This document shows positions 11,750 to 25,700 of a DNA stretch of 64,000 nucleotides, piece after piece. Position numbers and translations under genes: made by a program. Under the pieces are notes generated by a model, which did no database searches, was not told where the DNA came from, and worked only from the letters and a program-made list of their open reading frames with translations. Position 1 is the stretch's first letter. Each line of letters begins with the position of its first letter. The stretch spans positions 45,394,611-45,458,610 of the forward strand of contig OX328127.1 in assembly GCA_946811695.1 (NCBI GenBank). The letters run 5' to 3'. The DNA comes from Gonocerus acuteangulatus. Its lineage: Eukaryota > Arthropoda > Insecta > Hemiptera > Coreidae.

Positions 11750-13582
11750 CATCCACACACATACATACAAAGGGTACACTAAACGTTTTGTAATGTGATT
11801 TGACGCTCAATGAAGACTGGCGAGTGACATATCAACAGTTGCTGATACCTCAGCTCAAAACTAAGTTTGGGTCTTTCAGGATGAGGATACACTTGTCCAC
11901 ATAAATATTTAAAGAAAAAAAATGATGGTGTTTTTTTTTTTAATTTCCGGGCCTTATTTTGGTATCTAATCCTTAAAATGAATTAGGTATTATCCCACAA
12001 GATTATTATAACACTGGCTAAATTTTTTAATTCAGTCAATGTCCAGTCTGAAGGGCCCAATGCTTTCTTCCTCTCAGACTATGTCTTTATGGGAAGGTAA
12101 ACCTGACCCATACTTATGTATATTAGTGCAAAAATAAATTTGGTAATTAAAAAAAACAACAACATTATGATAAAGGAAATGGGATTTAAAAGTATTCACC
12201 TCACATCCTCCGCCCTGTGTACAGCCATATGGGAAATATTAAGCAGAGCTGCTCCACGCCGAGTGCTGACTAAGCATCGAGCTAGTACCGACTGAGGTCA
12301 AGTCCAGACATGTCCATGCGTGTATACACAGGCCTATGTGCTTCTATCAAACTTTGAATACCCACTTAATAGATCATTCATTGAATGTTTTGACACACCA
12401 CTTATATCAAATATGAGAAACTAAAAACTCCACGTCTCCACCACAATTAATTTAATTAATTTACATGCCATGCTTTCTAAGTCAACAGCTCCATCCTCAG
12501 TGCATCCAGTTCTTTGCTGCAGGTGGTTCATCCGTAGACACCGAGTCGTAGCATGATAAGTGAAAGGTTAACAATTGAAAGGGACCTGAATTTCCTTAAT
12601 GAAACGATTCTTAGGCAATTTTCGATTGTGTGATCTTTGACATCGAAATTTGTGCATATAAGTCAAAAAAGTTGCTATCGTTCCTTTGTACACTTTTTTA
12701 TCTATGTTTTCCTCAGTTTGTAATTCGTTGTTTTTTTTTTTAATTTCATTTAACTGTAAAATGAATATTTTAGTAAAACAAGGGAAGTAACTGAAAAACA
12801 TATTTGTAATTGAGTTTTCCTTAAGAATGGGTGACCAAGTGAGTAATTTCTGGTTGGTGTTGGGTACTATCAGTTTCCTATGCATCGTGGTGCCTAAAAT
12901 CCTCGTTTTCATCAAGATATTTTTAAGTAAGTGTTAAAATCTTTCACAAAGTATCAAAACATAACATTAATTTTCTAAATGACCCTAACGGTAAGAACAT
13001 AATGTGCTAAAATGATGCAATTATTGTGAGCAGGACCTTTTTAACAATAAAAACTCCGAACTCTATATATTCACCTCTTCGGCGTCCTTAATTTTTTTCC
13101 TGTAAAACATGGACCTGGCATGAAAAATAATTGCTATTTATAGGATGTTAAGTACATGCTGTGAGCTCATGATTAATATGAATTATTCGAATTTTTTTTT
13201 ATGGTCCTAGTAGCTTATTTGTCAGCCCTCGAAATGGTAATGTCCTCCCTTTTTTATGGATGTATGAGTTACTCTATATTTTGCATCAATATTGGCACAC
13301 GGATCTGATGCCATCTGAACTGCTTAACAAATGTTCAAGGGGCCCTTCATGACTGCCATTCGTGGATCTTCAGTTACTAAATTTTTTAGTTATTTTATAT
13401 AATTATAATAAAACCTTTTCATTACATTTTGTTATAATTGTTTATAATTCATAAAACGTTTTAATATGATTCGTCAATCTCTTTAATTCCAGCTAAAAAA
13501 AATAAAAAATCTGAAACCATCAATGAAATTGATGACTGGAGTGACAATGTCTATGACAGGTATTGAACAGTACTTATATATT

Positions 13583-13645
<63 letters not shown>

Positions 13646-16600
13646 CACTTACTTGATTTTACTAGATCTTTAATTTAAGATTCTGTTAATTTCTAGTGAT
13701 GCCGATTCCGATACTGAAGTTTCAAACAAAATGTCAGCCTCTCAGAAAAAAGTATTTCATTTCTTTAATAATGCTACAACCGTTGAGCTTTTACAAATAC
13801 CCAGTTGTACGCAGATTAGAGTTAATGCAATTTTGGAAGCTCGACCATTTGACGGATGGAGAGATTTGGTTAGTAATTTTTTATTGGTTTTTATAATAAA
13901 CATACATAATTAGATAATTTACTTATATTTTTATAACAATGAAACAAATTTAATTTATATAAAAATATGTGTTCCATATAATGTTTTTCACTAGTGTTAT
14001 TTCAAAAGTTTAGTATAGAAACTCATTTTTATTTTAAACTATGCCACTATCCTGACTAGAAAAAGGTGGTAACCTATAGATAATCTGTCCTAAAATTCGT
14101 AGTTAATAATAATGGACGTTAAAATTAAAATAAAATATTTTAAACTTTTTAGTGTTTTTCCTTTTATTTAAATTATTAATCTTGTTTTACCATTAAGAAC
14201 ATTTTATGTATTTGCTGAATTGACATGTCCAAGAACAAAAAAGTTTTGGCACTAAAATTACCAGAAAGCGGGAATAACCCAATTCCTCGGTTTCTTGATT
14301 TTCGGGAATTCTAAAGGAACTTGGTATCACAAACACAAAAATAAAGTAACATCTCTCTCTCATTTTTGGTGACTATTTATGTAGACTAACTCAAAATCTT
14401 TTTCTTTTAGACAAAATATGTATCTATTTTTTTATTTTTTATTTATTTATTTTTTTAATTTTAAGCAATAGCTTATTTTTCCAAATGATTAATTTTCAGG
14501 TGAACAAACTGGAGAATGGAAAACATTTAAATGGCCACATCTTGAATTCCGCTTTAGATGTGTTGAAAACTAGGGCTATAGTTTCTAAACTAATGGAAAA
14601 ATGTCTAAAAATTGCTGTTTCGACTGAAGAAGCTATTGCTGCTGGTGCAACGCACATTAAAGAACAGCCATCGATCTTGTCTGAAGGCTTACAGTTAAAA
14701 AATTACCAAATGGTTGGACTGAATTGGTTTGTAGTCATGCATCACCAAGGCTTAAGTGGAATATTAGCCGATGAAATGGGCCTCGGAAAAACCATTCAAG
14801 TCATCGCATTTCTCTCCTACCTCAAAGAATTTGGAGAAGTCAATCACCCCCACTTGATTGTAGTTCCGGCAACTACTTTGGAAAACTGGGCTGTGGAGTT
14901 TGCAAGGTGGTCTCCTTCATTAAGAATCGTTGTTTACCACGGATCCCCGGAAGAAAGAAGAAATTTGAGAGTTCAGTGGTTTAAAGAGAAATTTAAAACA
15001 ATGGATGTTATTATTACTACTTATAAAATTATCGGAACTAACTACGAAGAGAGGAAAATGTTTAGAATAATATCAATAGATTATGTTGTCTTTGATGAAG
15101 CACACATGTTGAAAAGTATGAACACTCAAAGGTAAAACTCCAAATATTTTTGTAATTCAGTAATTATTTTTATATTATACAACCCATTTCATTTTTCACG
15201 GGTCACGGGTTCGAAACAGTTACAGATTCGCGTTATTAGATTTTAATAATACTTATTTGGTTTTTAATTTATTTAGGCTTTTCTATATGCAAAAAGCAGG
15301 TGTAGCATGGCACGCCGGGTAACAGCTAGTACTCTATAAAATGCAACTACCCAATGATATCTTACTACAAAAATAATGTAAACTCTGATAAAGTTCTCCT
15401 TCATGTTTTTTATAATTTCTGAAAAGTGGAATTCCTCAATTTTTGACCCCAACTTTGGAGATCATTTAGACTGGTAAGATTTGCATAGGGAATTATGGCT
15501 ATGGAATAGTATTGATGGGGAAAGAGTATTGGAAAAAATTATGCCAGTTCCAATCTTATACCATGATGCAGTCCAGAGATAATCAATTTAACGCAAAATG
15601 TCTTTAATGTGAAAAATCGCTACGTGATTCAAAACAAAACTGGCTGCCACACGTAAACTGTGAAAGATAAAATTTAAAAAAAAAATATGTTTTGGACTCC
15701 CAGTTTGTGTAGTAAAAACATATCAAAAAATAAATTAAAAATGGTCAAGCAACCAAATTATTTTCACTTCAAATGGATCACTTCAAATGGATTGACCCTA
15801 CACTACACATTAGGGTATCTACTGCACGAAAAGTTACAAAAATTCCGAAAACGTCACAAAATTAAAAATAGGGCATGAAAATCATGACAAAGTCATGAAT
15901 TGCGAAATCATGTAACAAAAGTTCAGTTTTACCAGAGTCTATTCTATCTCTCTCTCTCCTCCCTGGCATTCCTCTGTTTGATTCCTTTGTTGTAGCATTT
16001 ATACATCGATGGCGAAGTAGCCGATCATCCAAAACTGTGAAGAAAAAACAAGACCCTTTGCAAAAATGATTGCTTTGAAGACATCCATTATTTACGTATA
16101 TTTTTAATTTTATTTATTCAGAATTTTTCATGCACACTTAAATTTTGAAATTGTGTACTCTTTGATTTATTAAATTATTTACTTTGACAATAAAAATTTA
16201 GTTAGTACTATTTTTAGAAATTTTGAATTCTTCTACCGCCAATATTTTTGAAGATGCTAATTACATATTCATTCTAAACTTTTTACTATCATTGTTTCTT
16301 CACATTTAAACTTAATGTAATATATTTTATAGTTTTATTAATTGTTTTAAATATATGTAAAATTGTAAGTTTATAGAAATCATTGTAATACGTGTAAGGC
16401 CCTTTAACCCTTTAAGGCGCAACCATCGGAAAAAAAATTAAATATCAAGTCATGTAAAATAGGGTTGCTAAAACACACCCCATAGCCCATTTATTGCAAA
16501 ATCAAACTCTTTCATTATTTTTTTAAAACGACCTGAGCCGGTTGTGCACTATGAGGGTCTATGTAATGTGAACCCGCATGCTAGACTTGAATGCTAACCC

Positions 16601-19559
16601 GCATGCAGAGTTGGGCAAACGTTAGCGCGCGCTAAAACCTAATACCTCTCCGCTAATTTAGCGAAACTGTAGAAAGCCAGCGCTAATAATTAGCGGTTAG
16701 CGGCGGCAGTACGCTAACCGCTAATCTATTTATGAAATATGGTAATTGCTGAAAGCTTAAGCTATAGTTACAAAATTTTGTCATCTCAAAGCTCACTTCC
16801 GGTCTGCTCTGAGCACCCTCTCTCCTGTTCCACTTCCCCTTCAATCTACAGGATTTCCGATCACATCAATGTCAATTTCGGTTACTTCCGGTCGACGCAT
16901 GCCTATCACTGGGTAACTCCTGTTCGATCTGGCTCACTTCCGGTCACTCACAGACAATGTCACACTCTGACACTCCTTAATCTAGGTTACTTCCGGTCCT
17001 ATATTCACCCCTGGGTCGTTTCCGGAAGTACCCCAGGGCCTTCCAGGCACTCATGATAGACCGGAGGTGAACCGGCAGTGACACGGAAGTAATTGTAAGC
17101 AACCGGAAGTGGTCCGAAGTTGTCCAGATTCATCCGGAAAATGTCCAGGAGTAATTTTGGTGACCCGGAAGCCATTTTGGGAACCCGGAAGTGAAACCGG
17201 AAGTTGTCCAGATTCATCCGGTACTGTCCAGGAGTAATTTTGGTGACCCGGAAGCCATTTTGGGAACCCGGAAGTAAAACCGGAAGTGGCCAAAAGTTCC
17301 GGATGAATCTGGACAACTTCGGACCACTTCCGGTTGCTTACAATTACTTCCGGGTCACTGCCGGTTCACCTCCGGTCTATCATGAGTCAGGCACTCATAC
17401 TATAGCTTAAGCTATTAGCAATTACGATATTTCATAAATAGATTAGCGGTTAGCGCACTGCCGCCGCTAACCGCTAATTATTAGCGCTGGCTTTCTACAG
17501 TTTCGCTAAATTAGCGGAGAGGTATCAGCTTTTAGCGCGCGCTAACGTTTGCCCAACTCTGCCCGCATAACACAGGTCTAGGCATTTCGCACGTTAGGGC
17601 CGTGACCTTTCACACTTATAATGGGATTTCTTACCTGTGTTAGTTGCTTTGGTCTCTGGATTACTTATTTTCTGAATTTCTATAAAATTTGATCATTAGC
17701 CCGTTTCCTCAAATTAACTCACTACAGCACAAAACCCATACTTTCGTCTAAACAATTGTCAATAACATCCTAGCGACATATTCTAGAATGATAAAGTAAC
17801 AAGCAATAGTATTTCATATAGATATACGAATTTTTTAGGTACATTGGTGAAGGTAGATGTGCTTCTGTGGAAGGAAATCAGTGATAACGCTTCAGGGGGT
17901 GAGGCGAGTTTGGGTACGCTAGGTGCCGTAAGACGACTAAGGCCTTTAAAGTACCGTTATGTGGGTTGCCAAGGGGTAGAAAGGGGCGGGAAGGGTTGTA
18001 AATAGTTTTAACAGTCCCAGGATATCTATTAGAGCAAGAACCTACTAGAATTGGCGCCACAAACAAATTTTTGAACTTACGACGGCTTAGACCTTCTCTG
18101 CCCCTTAAAGGGTTAAGTGAAATTATTTTCTTTTTAATATGCATGAAATTTTCATTTCAAGTCATGAAAAAGTCATAAAATTCGCTTTCATGAAAGTAGT
18201 AGACACCCTGTACATACTTTATGTCCTTGTTACATTTCCTCAGTAGCATTTCAACAAGCAATTAAATTCTTACTCTAAGGGTAAAATTCTTCTTGCAGGG
18301 CCACACTTATGTAAAAAAGATTAATTGTGGCTACTGCCAATCAGCTGTTAATAATTGACTGCATTAGTGCGAAGGGGGGGCGAGTTTGGCTCAAGTTGTA
18401 CAGCATTCATTTCATGTTCTGGAGGACCTGAGTTCGAAACTTTATTTCGAATGATCTTAGGGCGCATTCTGAAAGATCTTATTTTCCTGTACCATCATTC
18501 GAGGGGCTGAATTAGTTCTTACAAGACAATCCCTTGGCCAGCCTTTAATGGGGACCTGCAAAGGAGAAAATCAGGCAGCCATACCATAGAACTGACCTCA
18601 CTATCTCTCTAGGGTAGCTTATGGTTGGGAATTAGATACCTGTATGGAATTTGAACCTCTTGACCTGTTACAGGACTGATTAGTGTAAATGTCTTGTGGA
18701 GTTCATATTACCATTCGGTCAGAACTTGCTTCATCTTCCTCAAAGCCTCAATTATTTAATTCAAATCAAATTACATTTTTAATGGTCCAGTTGAACTTTT
18801 TTTTTTTTTTTTCTCTCCCAAATTACATTAGTAGTTATAATTTCATTGTGGAAGTTTTTTTTTTTTAAAGTTTATGCATCTTGTGAGTATGTGCCATTTT
18901 AGATATTGATTATATCCCATTATAATGTTTGCATTTGCAATTTAATTGAATTTTAATTGACATTTTCTCATGATAGTGGAAGTATGCGCCCATATTATAA
19001 AAAAAAAAAAAATAAATAAATAAATAAAGACTTGTAAATATGTTAACTTAAATATGTTAATTTTTTTTTCTTTGTTACAGGTATGGTCATTTATTCAGCA
19101 TTAATGCCAAAAAGAGAATTTTACTTACTGGCACACCACTTCAAAATAACTTACTCGAATTAATGTCATTATTAAATTTTGTAATGCCTAATATGTTTGC
19201 TGATAAAATACAGTATATAAAATCCTTTTTCTCAAAAAACAGTAAACTTCCCGTTGAAAATCTTCCAACATTTGAGCAAGAGCAAATAGATCTAGCCAAG
19301 AGAATTATGAAACCATTTGTGTTAAGAAGGCTTAAAAGTGACGTCTTATCCGATCTGCCAAAGAAAACTTCAACTCTGTTGAGTTGCCCTCTAGCCAAAG
19401 AGCAGAAAGCTAAATATGAAGAATATCTAAGTCTTGTTAAAGATTCTGCTGCAAATGATAGAGACAATTATAACTACATGTCATCGTTTATGCAATTGCG
19501 AAGGCTAGCCAACCATCCATTAGCTTGTCGGTATCTCTATGAGGTGAGGTGATATTATA

Positions 19560-19590
<31 letters not shown>

Positions 19591-19722
19591 TTTTTGAGGT
19601 TTCTTCGCTGGGGAGAATCATTTGTGTTCTTTATACGACATTCTCCAGCAGTCGTTTTTTTTTTCATGTGATATTGGAGAGTGCCGTTTTAAGAAAATAA
19701 CACGGCATATATATATATGACT

Positions 19723-19776
<54 letters not shown>

Positions 19777-22700
19777 GGCGCATCAACAAATCTTGGCTAT
19801 TAGCGCCGCTATATATGACTGTTCTACCAAAAATTTTTACTCAATAGAATAAGAATATACCTTGTACGTATGTGAAATAAAGATATTTCTATTGAAACAG
19901 TTAACTCAGCCTTTGGCTTTTATACATTATATATATGCATCAAGCTGTGAAATGCCCAGCTAACATGTTTTATATATTTTTTTGCATTTATAGTTGCAGA
20001 GTTTTCCAAAATTAAAAAGTTTTCTTTAATTTTTCTTATTCATATATTTCTTTCTCTATCCAGAGCTTTTGCCTCTTCAAATTTAAATGGATGTTGAGTT
20101 TTTGTCGCATGATTCAAAAAGCACTTTTTATGTGCTGTCGTATTCTTTTTATTAAAATTTGCTGTGCTTCTCTAGTTTATTTTAAATACAGTAGACTCTC
20201 CCTTATCCGGGGTTCTCTAATCCGGCAGTTTCTGAGAGTATTTCAGAACTCGCTGGAGCTAGACTGGCTCTATGGTTCCTAGAAAACCTTTCTTGCTATC
20301 CAAATAATTAAGACTTGCTTATCACTGTGCTCTATTCTTTGTTTGGGTAATTTTTGAATAATTACTTTAATTTCTTCAACAGGATGACAAACTTCGTGAA
20401 ATGGCTGAACGTTTAGCTTATGACATGGATTATAAAGAAACTAACAAAGATTATGTATTTGAAGATCTCAGTTGTATGTCAGATCACGAAATTCATAAGT
20501 TAACTGGCAATTACAGAGTAAGAATAAATGTTATGAACCTTAAATTTATCTTAATAACGTAAATAAATATGTTTTTTTATTTATTTAATACCTTTCTCTA
20601 TTGTTAGTGTATAGAAAAGTTTAAACTAGAAGATAAATATTTCCTAGAGAGTGGAAAATTCCAAAAAATGGATGAGCTGTTACCAAAACTAAAGGAAGAA
20701 GGACACAGGGTATTAATTTTTAGCCAATTTGTATTTATGTTGGACATTCTTGAAGATTATTTAAGGATAAGGGATTATGATTACCTTCGCCTCGATGGTT
20801 CAACTAGGAGCTTAGATAGGTACGTTGTAGTATTTTAAATACCTTAAACTTAACAACAATTTGTGTTTTTAATAAAGATTTAATTTTAAATAATTTGTCT
20901 TATTCAACTAAAAAGAGCACTTAGGAGGGATTTTAGCTAAAAAGTACTACAAAAAATAAATAACAGTGTTCGGGGGGGGGGGGGGGGGGGTCTCCCGTGG
21001 TCTAGCGGCTAGCACCTTAGATTCATAAGCGGGAGATGGTGGGTTCAATCCCCACCGACGGCAGGAATTTTCTCATCTCAGGGCTCGTTGAGAAAATTCC
21101 TGACTGCACCCTGGATGTCGGCGCTACTGGCCCCGATTTGTCGATGCAACGTAAAAAAAAAAAAAAACAATGTTCGGGATATGATACAGGATTTGAGGGA
21201 ATAACGATAACTACATAGTGCAAATCCAATTATTAATTTTTCTAGAATAGGAAATAAACTAATTTTTGTTGAATTTAACAATATTTATATTCGATTTCAT
21301 TGTGTTCAGAGTTGGCTGACAATCTCCAGCTGATTCTAGCTGTCTGTTTGACAAGGTTTTTAATATTAACTAAAAAGTTCCTACTTCCCACTAGGGGTGG
21401 TGGCTTTTCTTTTTTAAAAAAAGAAAATAAATCAATTCTATCCTGGCTAGAAAAGGGTGATAACCTATAGATAACCCGTCCTAAAATTCTGAGTTAATTA
21501 TAATGGACATTAAAATTTAAATATATAATATGAACTGGTCAAGAGTTCTTTAACTTTGTGTTGTTTTGTCTTTTTTGAAAAAAAATAGTCTACATTGTAG
21601 CTCTGTGGGCCAAGGCGATATTGGATTCAATTTCTTGGAAATCATGGGTGCTAAAAAAGACAGTCTATCTCCAATGTCTGGTAAAGCAGAATTCACATCT
21701 GGAGCTCATAAGCCTAATAAAATCTGAAAAAAAAATTAAGTACTCCATTGAAACTGTACTCCCAATGTTTTCCTTGCAAGTTTCTTTTTGTGTGCTTGCT
21801 TGTATGTGTTTTTTAAAAAAGCTTGTCACATAGTAGCAGCATAACTAAGCACATTTATCAGGAAGGCAGTTAGTTTACTGTGCATTATTTAAGAATATTC
21901 TTAACTAACCAAGATAGATAGAATCAGGGCCTCCTAAGGGGAATGCATCTTGACCAAAAAGATCTATTGTTAAACTAACTAACCAAACAAAATAAACATA
22001 AATACTTTTGCTATTTTATGTTTTTAATGAACAGCTGACTCAATTTTAATTTTTTTATTTAATTTTATTACGGAGTGAACCCCGACTAATGATGTTTGCT
22101 TATTTTTGTTGGGCAGATTTTGGAATTATTCCAAAAACATATTCCTCAATAGTTGGGCTACTGTGTTTAGTTTTGGAGGCCCGGTGGCCATGAGATTAAG
22201 GTGTGAGCACTCTGTGCCTAAGGTCGTGGGTTCTATTCCTGCTAGGGATAATGACTTTTCATTTTAAAAAGTGCATTACCCCTATCTTGGCTAGAAAAGG
22301 GTAATAACCTGTAAATAACCCCCAAAAATCAATGTTACGTATATGTGGAGATTGAAATTAAAATAAATAAATAGTTGCAAGGAAGTAAAAATAATGGCCC
22401 AGCATATTAGTCGCGTGCTCTACTGCTAAGCTAACCTCGCCCCCTTATATATATACATACACACATAAATTTTAACAGTCGTCATTTTTATATCTAGTAC
22501 AAAGGATCAATTAAGATTTGAAGAAATGCTATGGTTTATTATTGTATTAAAAATAAATACTGTCAACGGCGCTAATGGCCAAGATGTCGATGCACCGTAA
22601 AAAAAAAATAAATAAAAAATTACTGTCATCTGGGGTGAATTCATACAGGTCGGACGAGTTCTAACAATAATGCATGGCGCAGGAAATCACTGCAATTGGC

Positions 22701-25700
22701 TTATTTATTCTGATTTTTCCTCTGTCCCACTAGTTTTCATTGCCTGTTTTTTACATGTTTACACAAATTCTATGCAATAACTAATACATTTTTTTCATTT
22801 TCAGGCAGGAATTAATAGATAATTACAATGAAGATTCAAGTATATTTGTTTTTCTTTTAACAACCAAAGCAGGAGGAATAGGAATAAATTTGACTACTGC
22901 TGATACTGTCATCATACATGATGTTGATTTTAATCCTTACAACGATAAACAAGCAGAAGACAGATGCCACAGGCTTGGACAAACAAAGTTTGTATTTAAA
23001 ATTACTGTTCTCGTATTTCATATTTCTCATGGAGTTCAGCTCAGACTACTTCTGTCGCTTCAACATGATGACGGTTTGACTATACTTCTCCCTAGCCCCT
23101 CCCTTATATTCGGATGGTTAGGTTTGCAGACACCCCTGTCTTTCTAACAGAAAGGCCTAGATTAAAAGGTATCTAAAAATCCAGACTTGTAAACGAGTTC
23201 CAGAGCACCCCAACACAAAGACCAACATTAATCCGCAAGCATTGCTTCATTCCAATGGCCCTGATATCTTTGTGCCATAACTGAAATGTCCTGATGAAAT
23301 CATTCTCAGCTCCACAAGGGAGATAATAATTTTAAGGGACATGTTGCATCCGAGGTTATAGTACTTTTGCAGGAGTACTGTAACCAAATGCGTATAGTTG
23401 TCATCTCTTTTGTAGCCTAAAAATCCACGAACAACTCCCTTGAAGGCTTCCCAAGCCACCTTTTCTTTCCCTTCCAAAAGTTGGACAAATGGCAGGATCC
23501 TTTACAAGATCTTGAATTAGTGGCCCGACATAAATGCGTTCCTTAATTTTTGCACCATTTAATTTAGGAAATTTCTCTCTTATGTACTTTAAGGCCCATC
23601 CTTCTTGGTTCATACCTTTGAGATTTTTCATCAAGCCAGGCTTGATATGCAGGGATGGAAGTAGAACACCTTTTGGGTGGCTTGGCAACGATATTGTTCT
23701 CGCGATGATTTCTTGGAGGCCAATCTCCTTTAATATGATGCAATTTCCTACCTCTACTGTCCCACATACATAAGTAGCAGCAATGTTTAGAGTATCCTAG
23801 TTGAATGCCTAAGAGTTTGGCAATGACTTTTAGATCACCACAGATTTTGCTGTCATGTTTGCATATGTCTCCTTCATGTGAACTACTTGACCAACAAGAA
23901 TAGACAAAAGAATGTTGCCATTGTGAAGTAACACTGCATTCAAACTAAGCTTGGAGGAGTCTGTGACCAGTCTCCATCACTTTCGAGAAGATTCCATTGC
24001 TGCAGTCGAGACCCAAGAATTTCTGCCTTCTCCTTTCACAGGCCAAGGTCTCTAATCACTCAATTCCGCTTGACTTCAGCAGTTTATCATCTTTTTTCTC
24101 AAAAAGAGGATTTTTTCCTGTGATCAGGATCACAGGATGTGGAAGGCTTGTTCAATTATTCTTTTTGTTTCACACTGCCTTCATTTTCTACTGCAAACAC
24201 ACAATTTTCGGGTGGAGTAAGAACTGGTAATCTATCTGAATGCAGAATGGATTGAATAGCAGATCGAAGATTAAGATACTGTACTGTTCTTTTCTTCATT
24301 GATAATCCTTCCTTTATGGTTGGAATCAAGCAGAAATAGCAGTCATCTGTATGGTTTGTAGGCTACCTCCAAACCATAGGCACAGCCATAGGATAGTTTC
24401 CTCTTTCCCATCTATTCTCACAATGTAACTGAACATGTGTTGCAACATACATATGGAACCCAGGAATTATCCTGGTCCCCTACTTTCTTACCGAAATAAT
24501 TCTGATAGGCAGTTTTTAAAAGGCGTGAGCATTTCTTTTTCTCTATGTTTTAAAAGAGTAACACACAACAATAAATAAAACCTCCAACATTAGTAACATA
24601 AATGTTTTGTCAGGTGTGTATTGCAACCCAACCCATTAGTGCAGCAACCTTTATTTATTTATTTTGAATAAAGCTTTAGTTCATACTGAATTCTAAATTT
24701 AACTTCTATACTTCACTTTCACTTTCAAGTGGATCACTTTGATTGGTGTTGTTACTTTAACAAACCTGATCTCTAAAACATTTAGAAATAAGATTATTAT
24801 TTAAATGTTAACACCCATTATTGAAAATAATTAAATATTATAAATGGCAATTATTTGAAATTTTATAAGATTAAATATTATAAAATTTCAAATAATTGCC
24901 TTTGATTAAATTATTAAATTGGGACTTATTATCAATATAACATTGATATATACAAAACAAGTAATAAATCTTCTATTAAAATGTCATAGAGTACTTATAA
25001 ATAAATTTATTTTTAAGAAACAAATCTCAATAGGCATTTTCATTCCTTTGAAAGAATAAATAAAATTACTCTTCATATTCTAATATGAAGTAATCTTATT
25101 AATCATCTTCTAGTGATTTTTAGAATGATCCTTTTGTTTTTCAGACCTGTACACATCATGCGACTTGTCAGTGAAGGCACAGTTGAAGAGCATATATATG
25201 CACAGGCACAAAATAAACTAAACTTGGAACAGGAACTGATTGGTAAGAAGCTATTTATTTCTAATTAGTGCGCATACTATTTAATTGAAACTGATATTCA
25301 GCCCAAACCACTAACTCTCATTAAACAAATTAAATAATTTTCTGCATTCAGTAATTTCCGCTTAGGATACTGTCAATTTCCTACTTGTCCATATACCGAG
25401 CTTGTCTGCAATAGAGCTTCTCTGAGCAGACAGAGCTATGTTGATAATTTCATTGATTTGGTTGTCGAGAGCTTAGTTCGTCTTTTGGTATAAAATCTCT
25501 GGTTAGATATTTTGTGTACCAATTCAAACACAATATTTCTTCTCAGACTAGGGTATTTTGTGCTTGTGGTGCATTTTTTCCTTTACAGAAATAAAAAAGA
25601 GAATATGATAAAAGTGCACACTTTTTCCTTCCATTTCAGAATATGAATACTAAACTAAATATACATTAATTTCAATGTTGACATTGAATTATTAAGGAAG

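Noticed and set aside
11550..11810. ORFs of 60-110 aa across 10893-11810
   Set aside because: They are translations of the same 197-bp tandem repeat and TA microsatellite; no domain and several frames equally open.
13686..13913. Two overlapping ORFs at 13696-13913 as separate genes
   Set aside because: One frame is SMARCAD1 exon 6 read into its intron; the other is its shadow.
17005..17410. ORFs within 16739-17410 on both strands
   Set aside because: Generated by the GC-rich inverted and direct repeats of the hAT-like element; translated repeats, not proteins.
19560..19700. Relative of the 197-bp repeat (TTCGCTGGGGAGAA and CTCCAGCAGT)
   Set aside because: Only short words in common with 11034-11706; could be chance.
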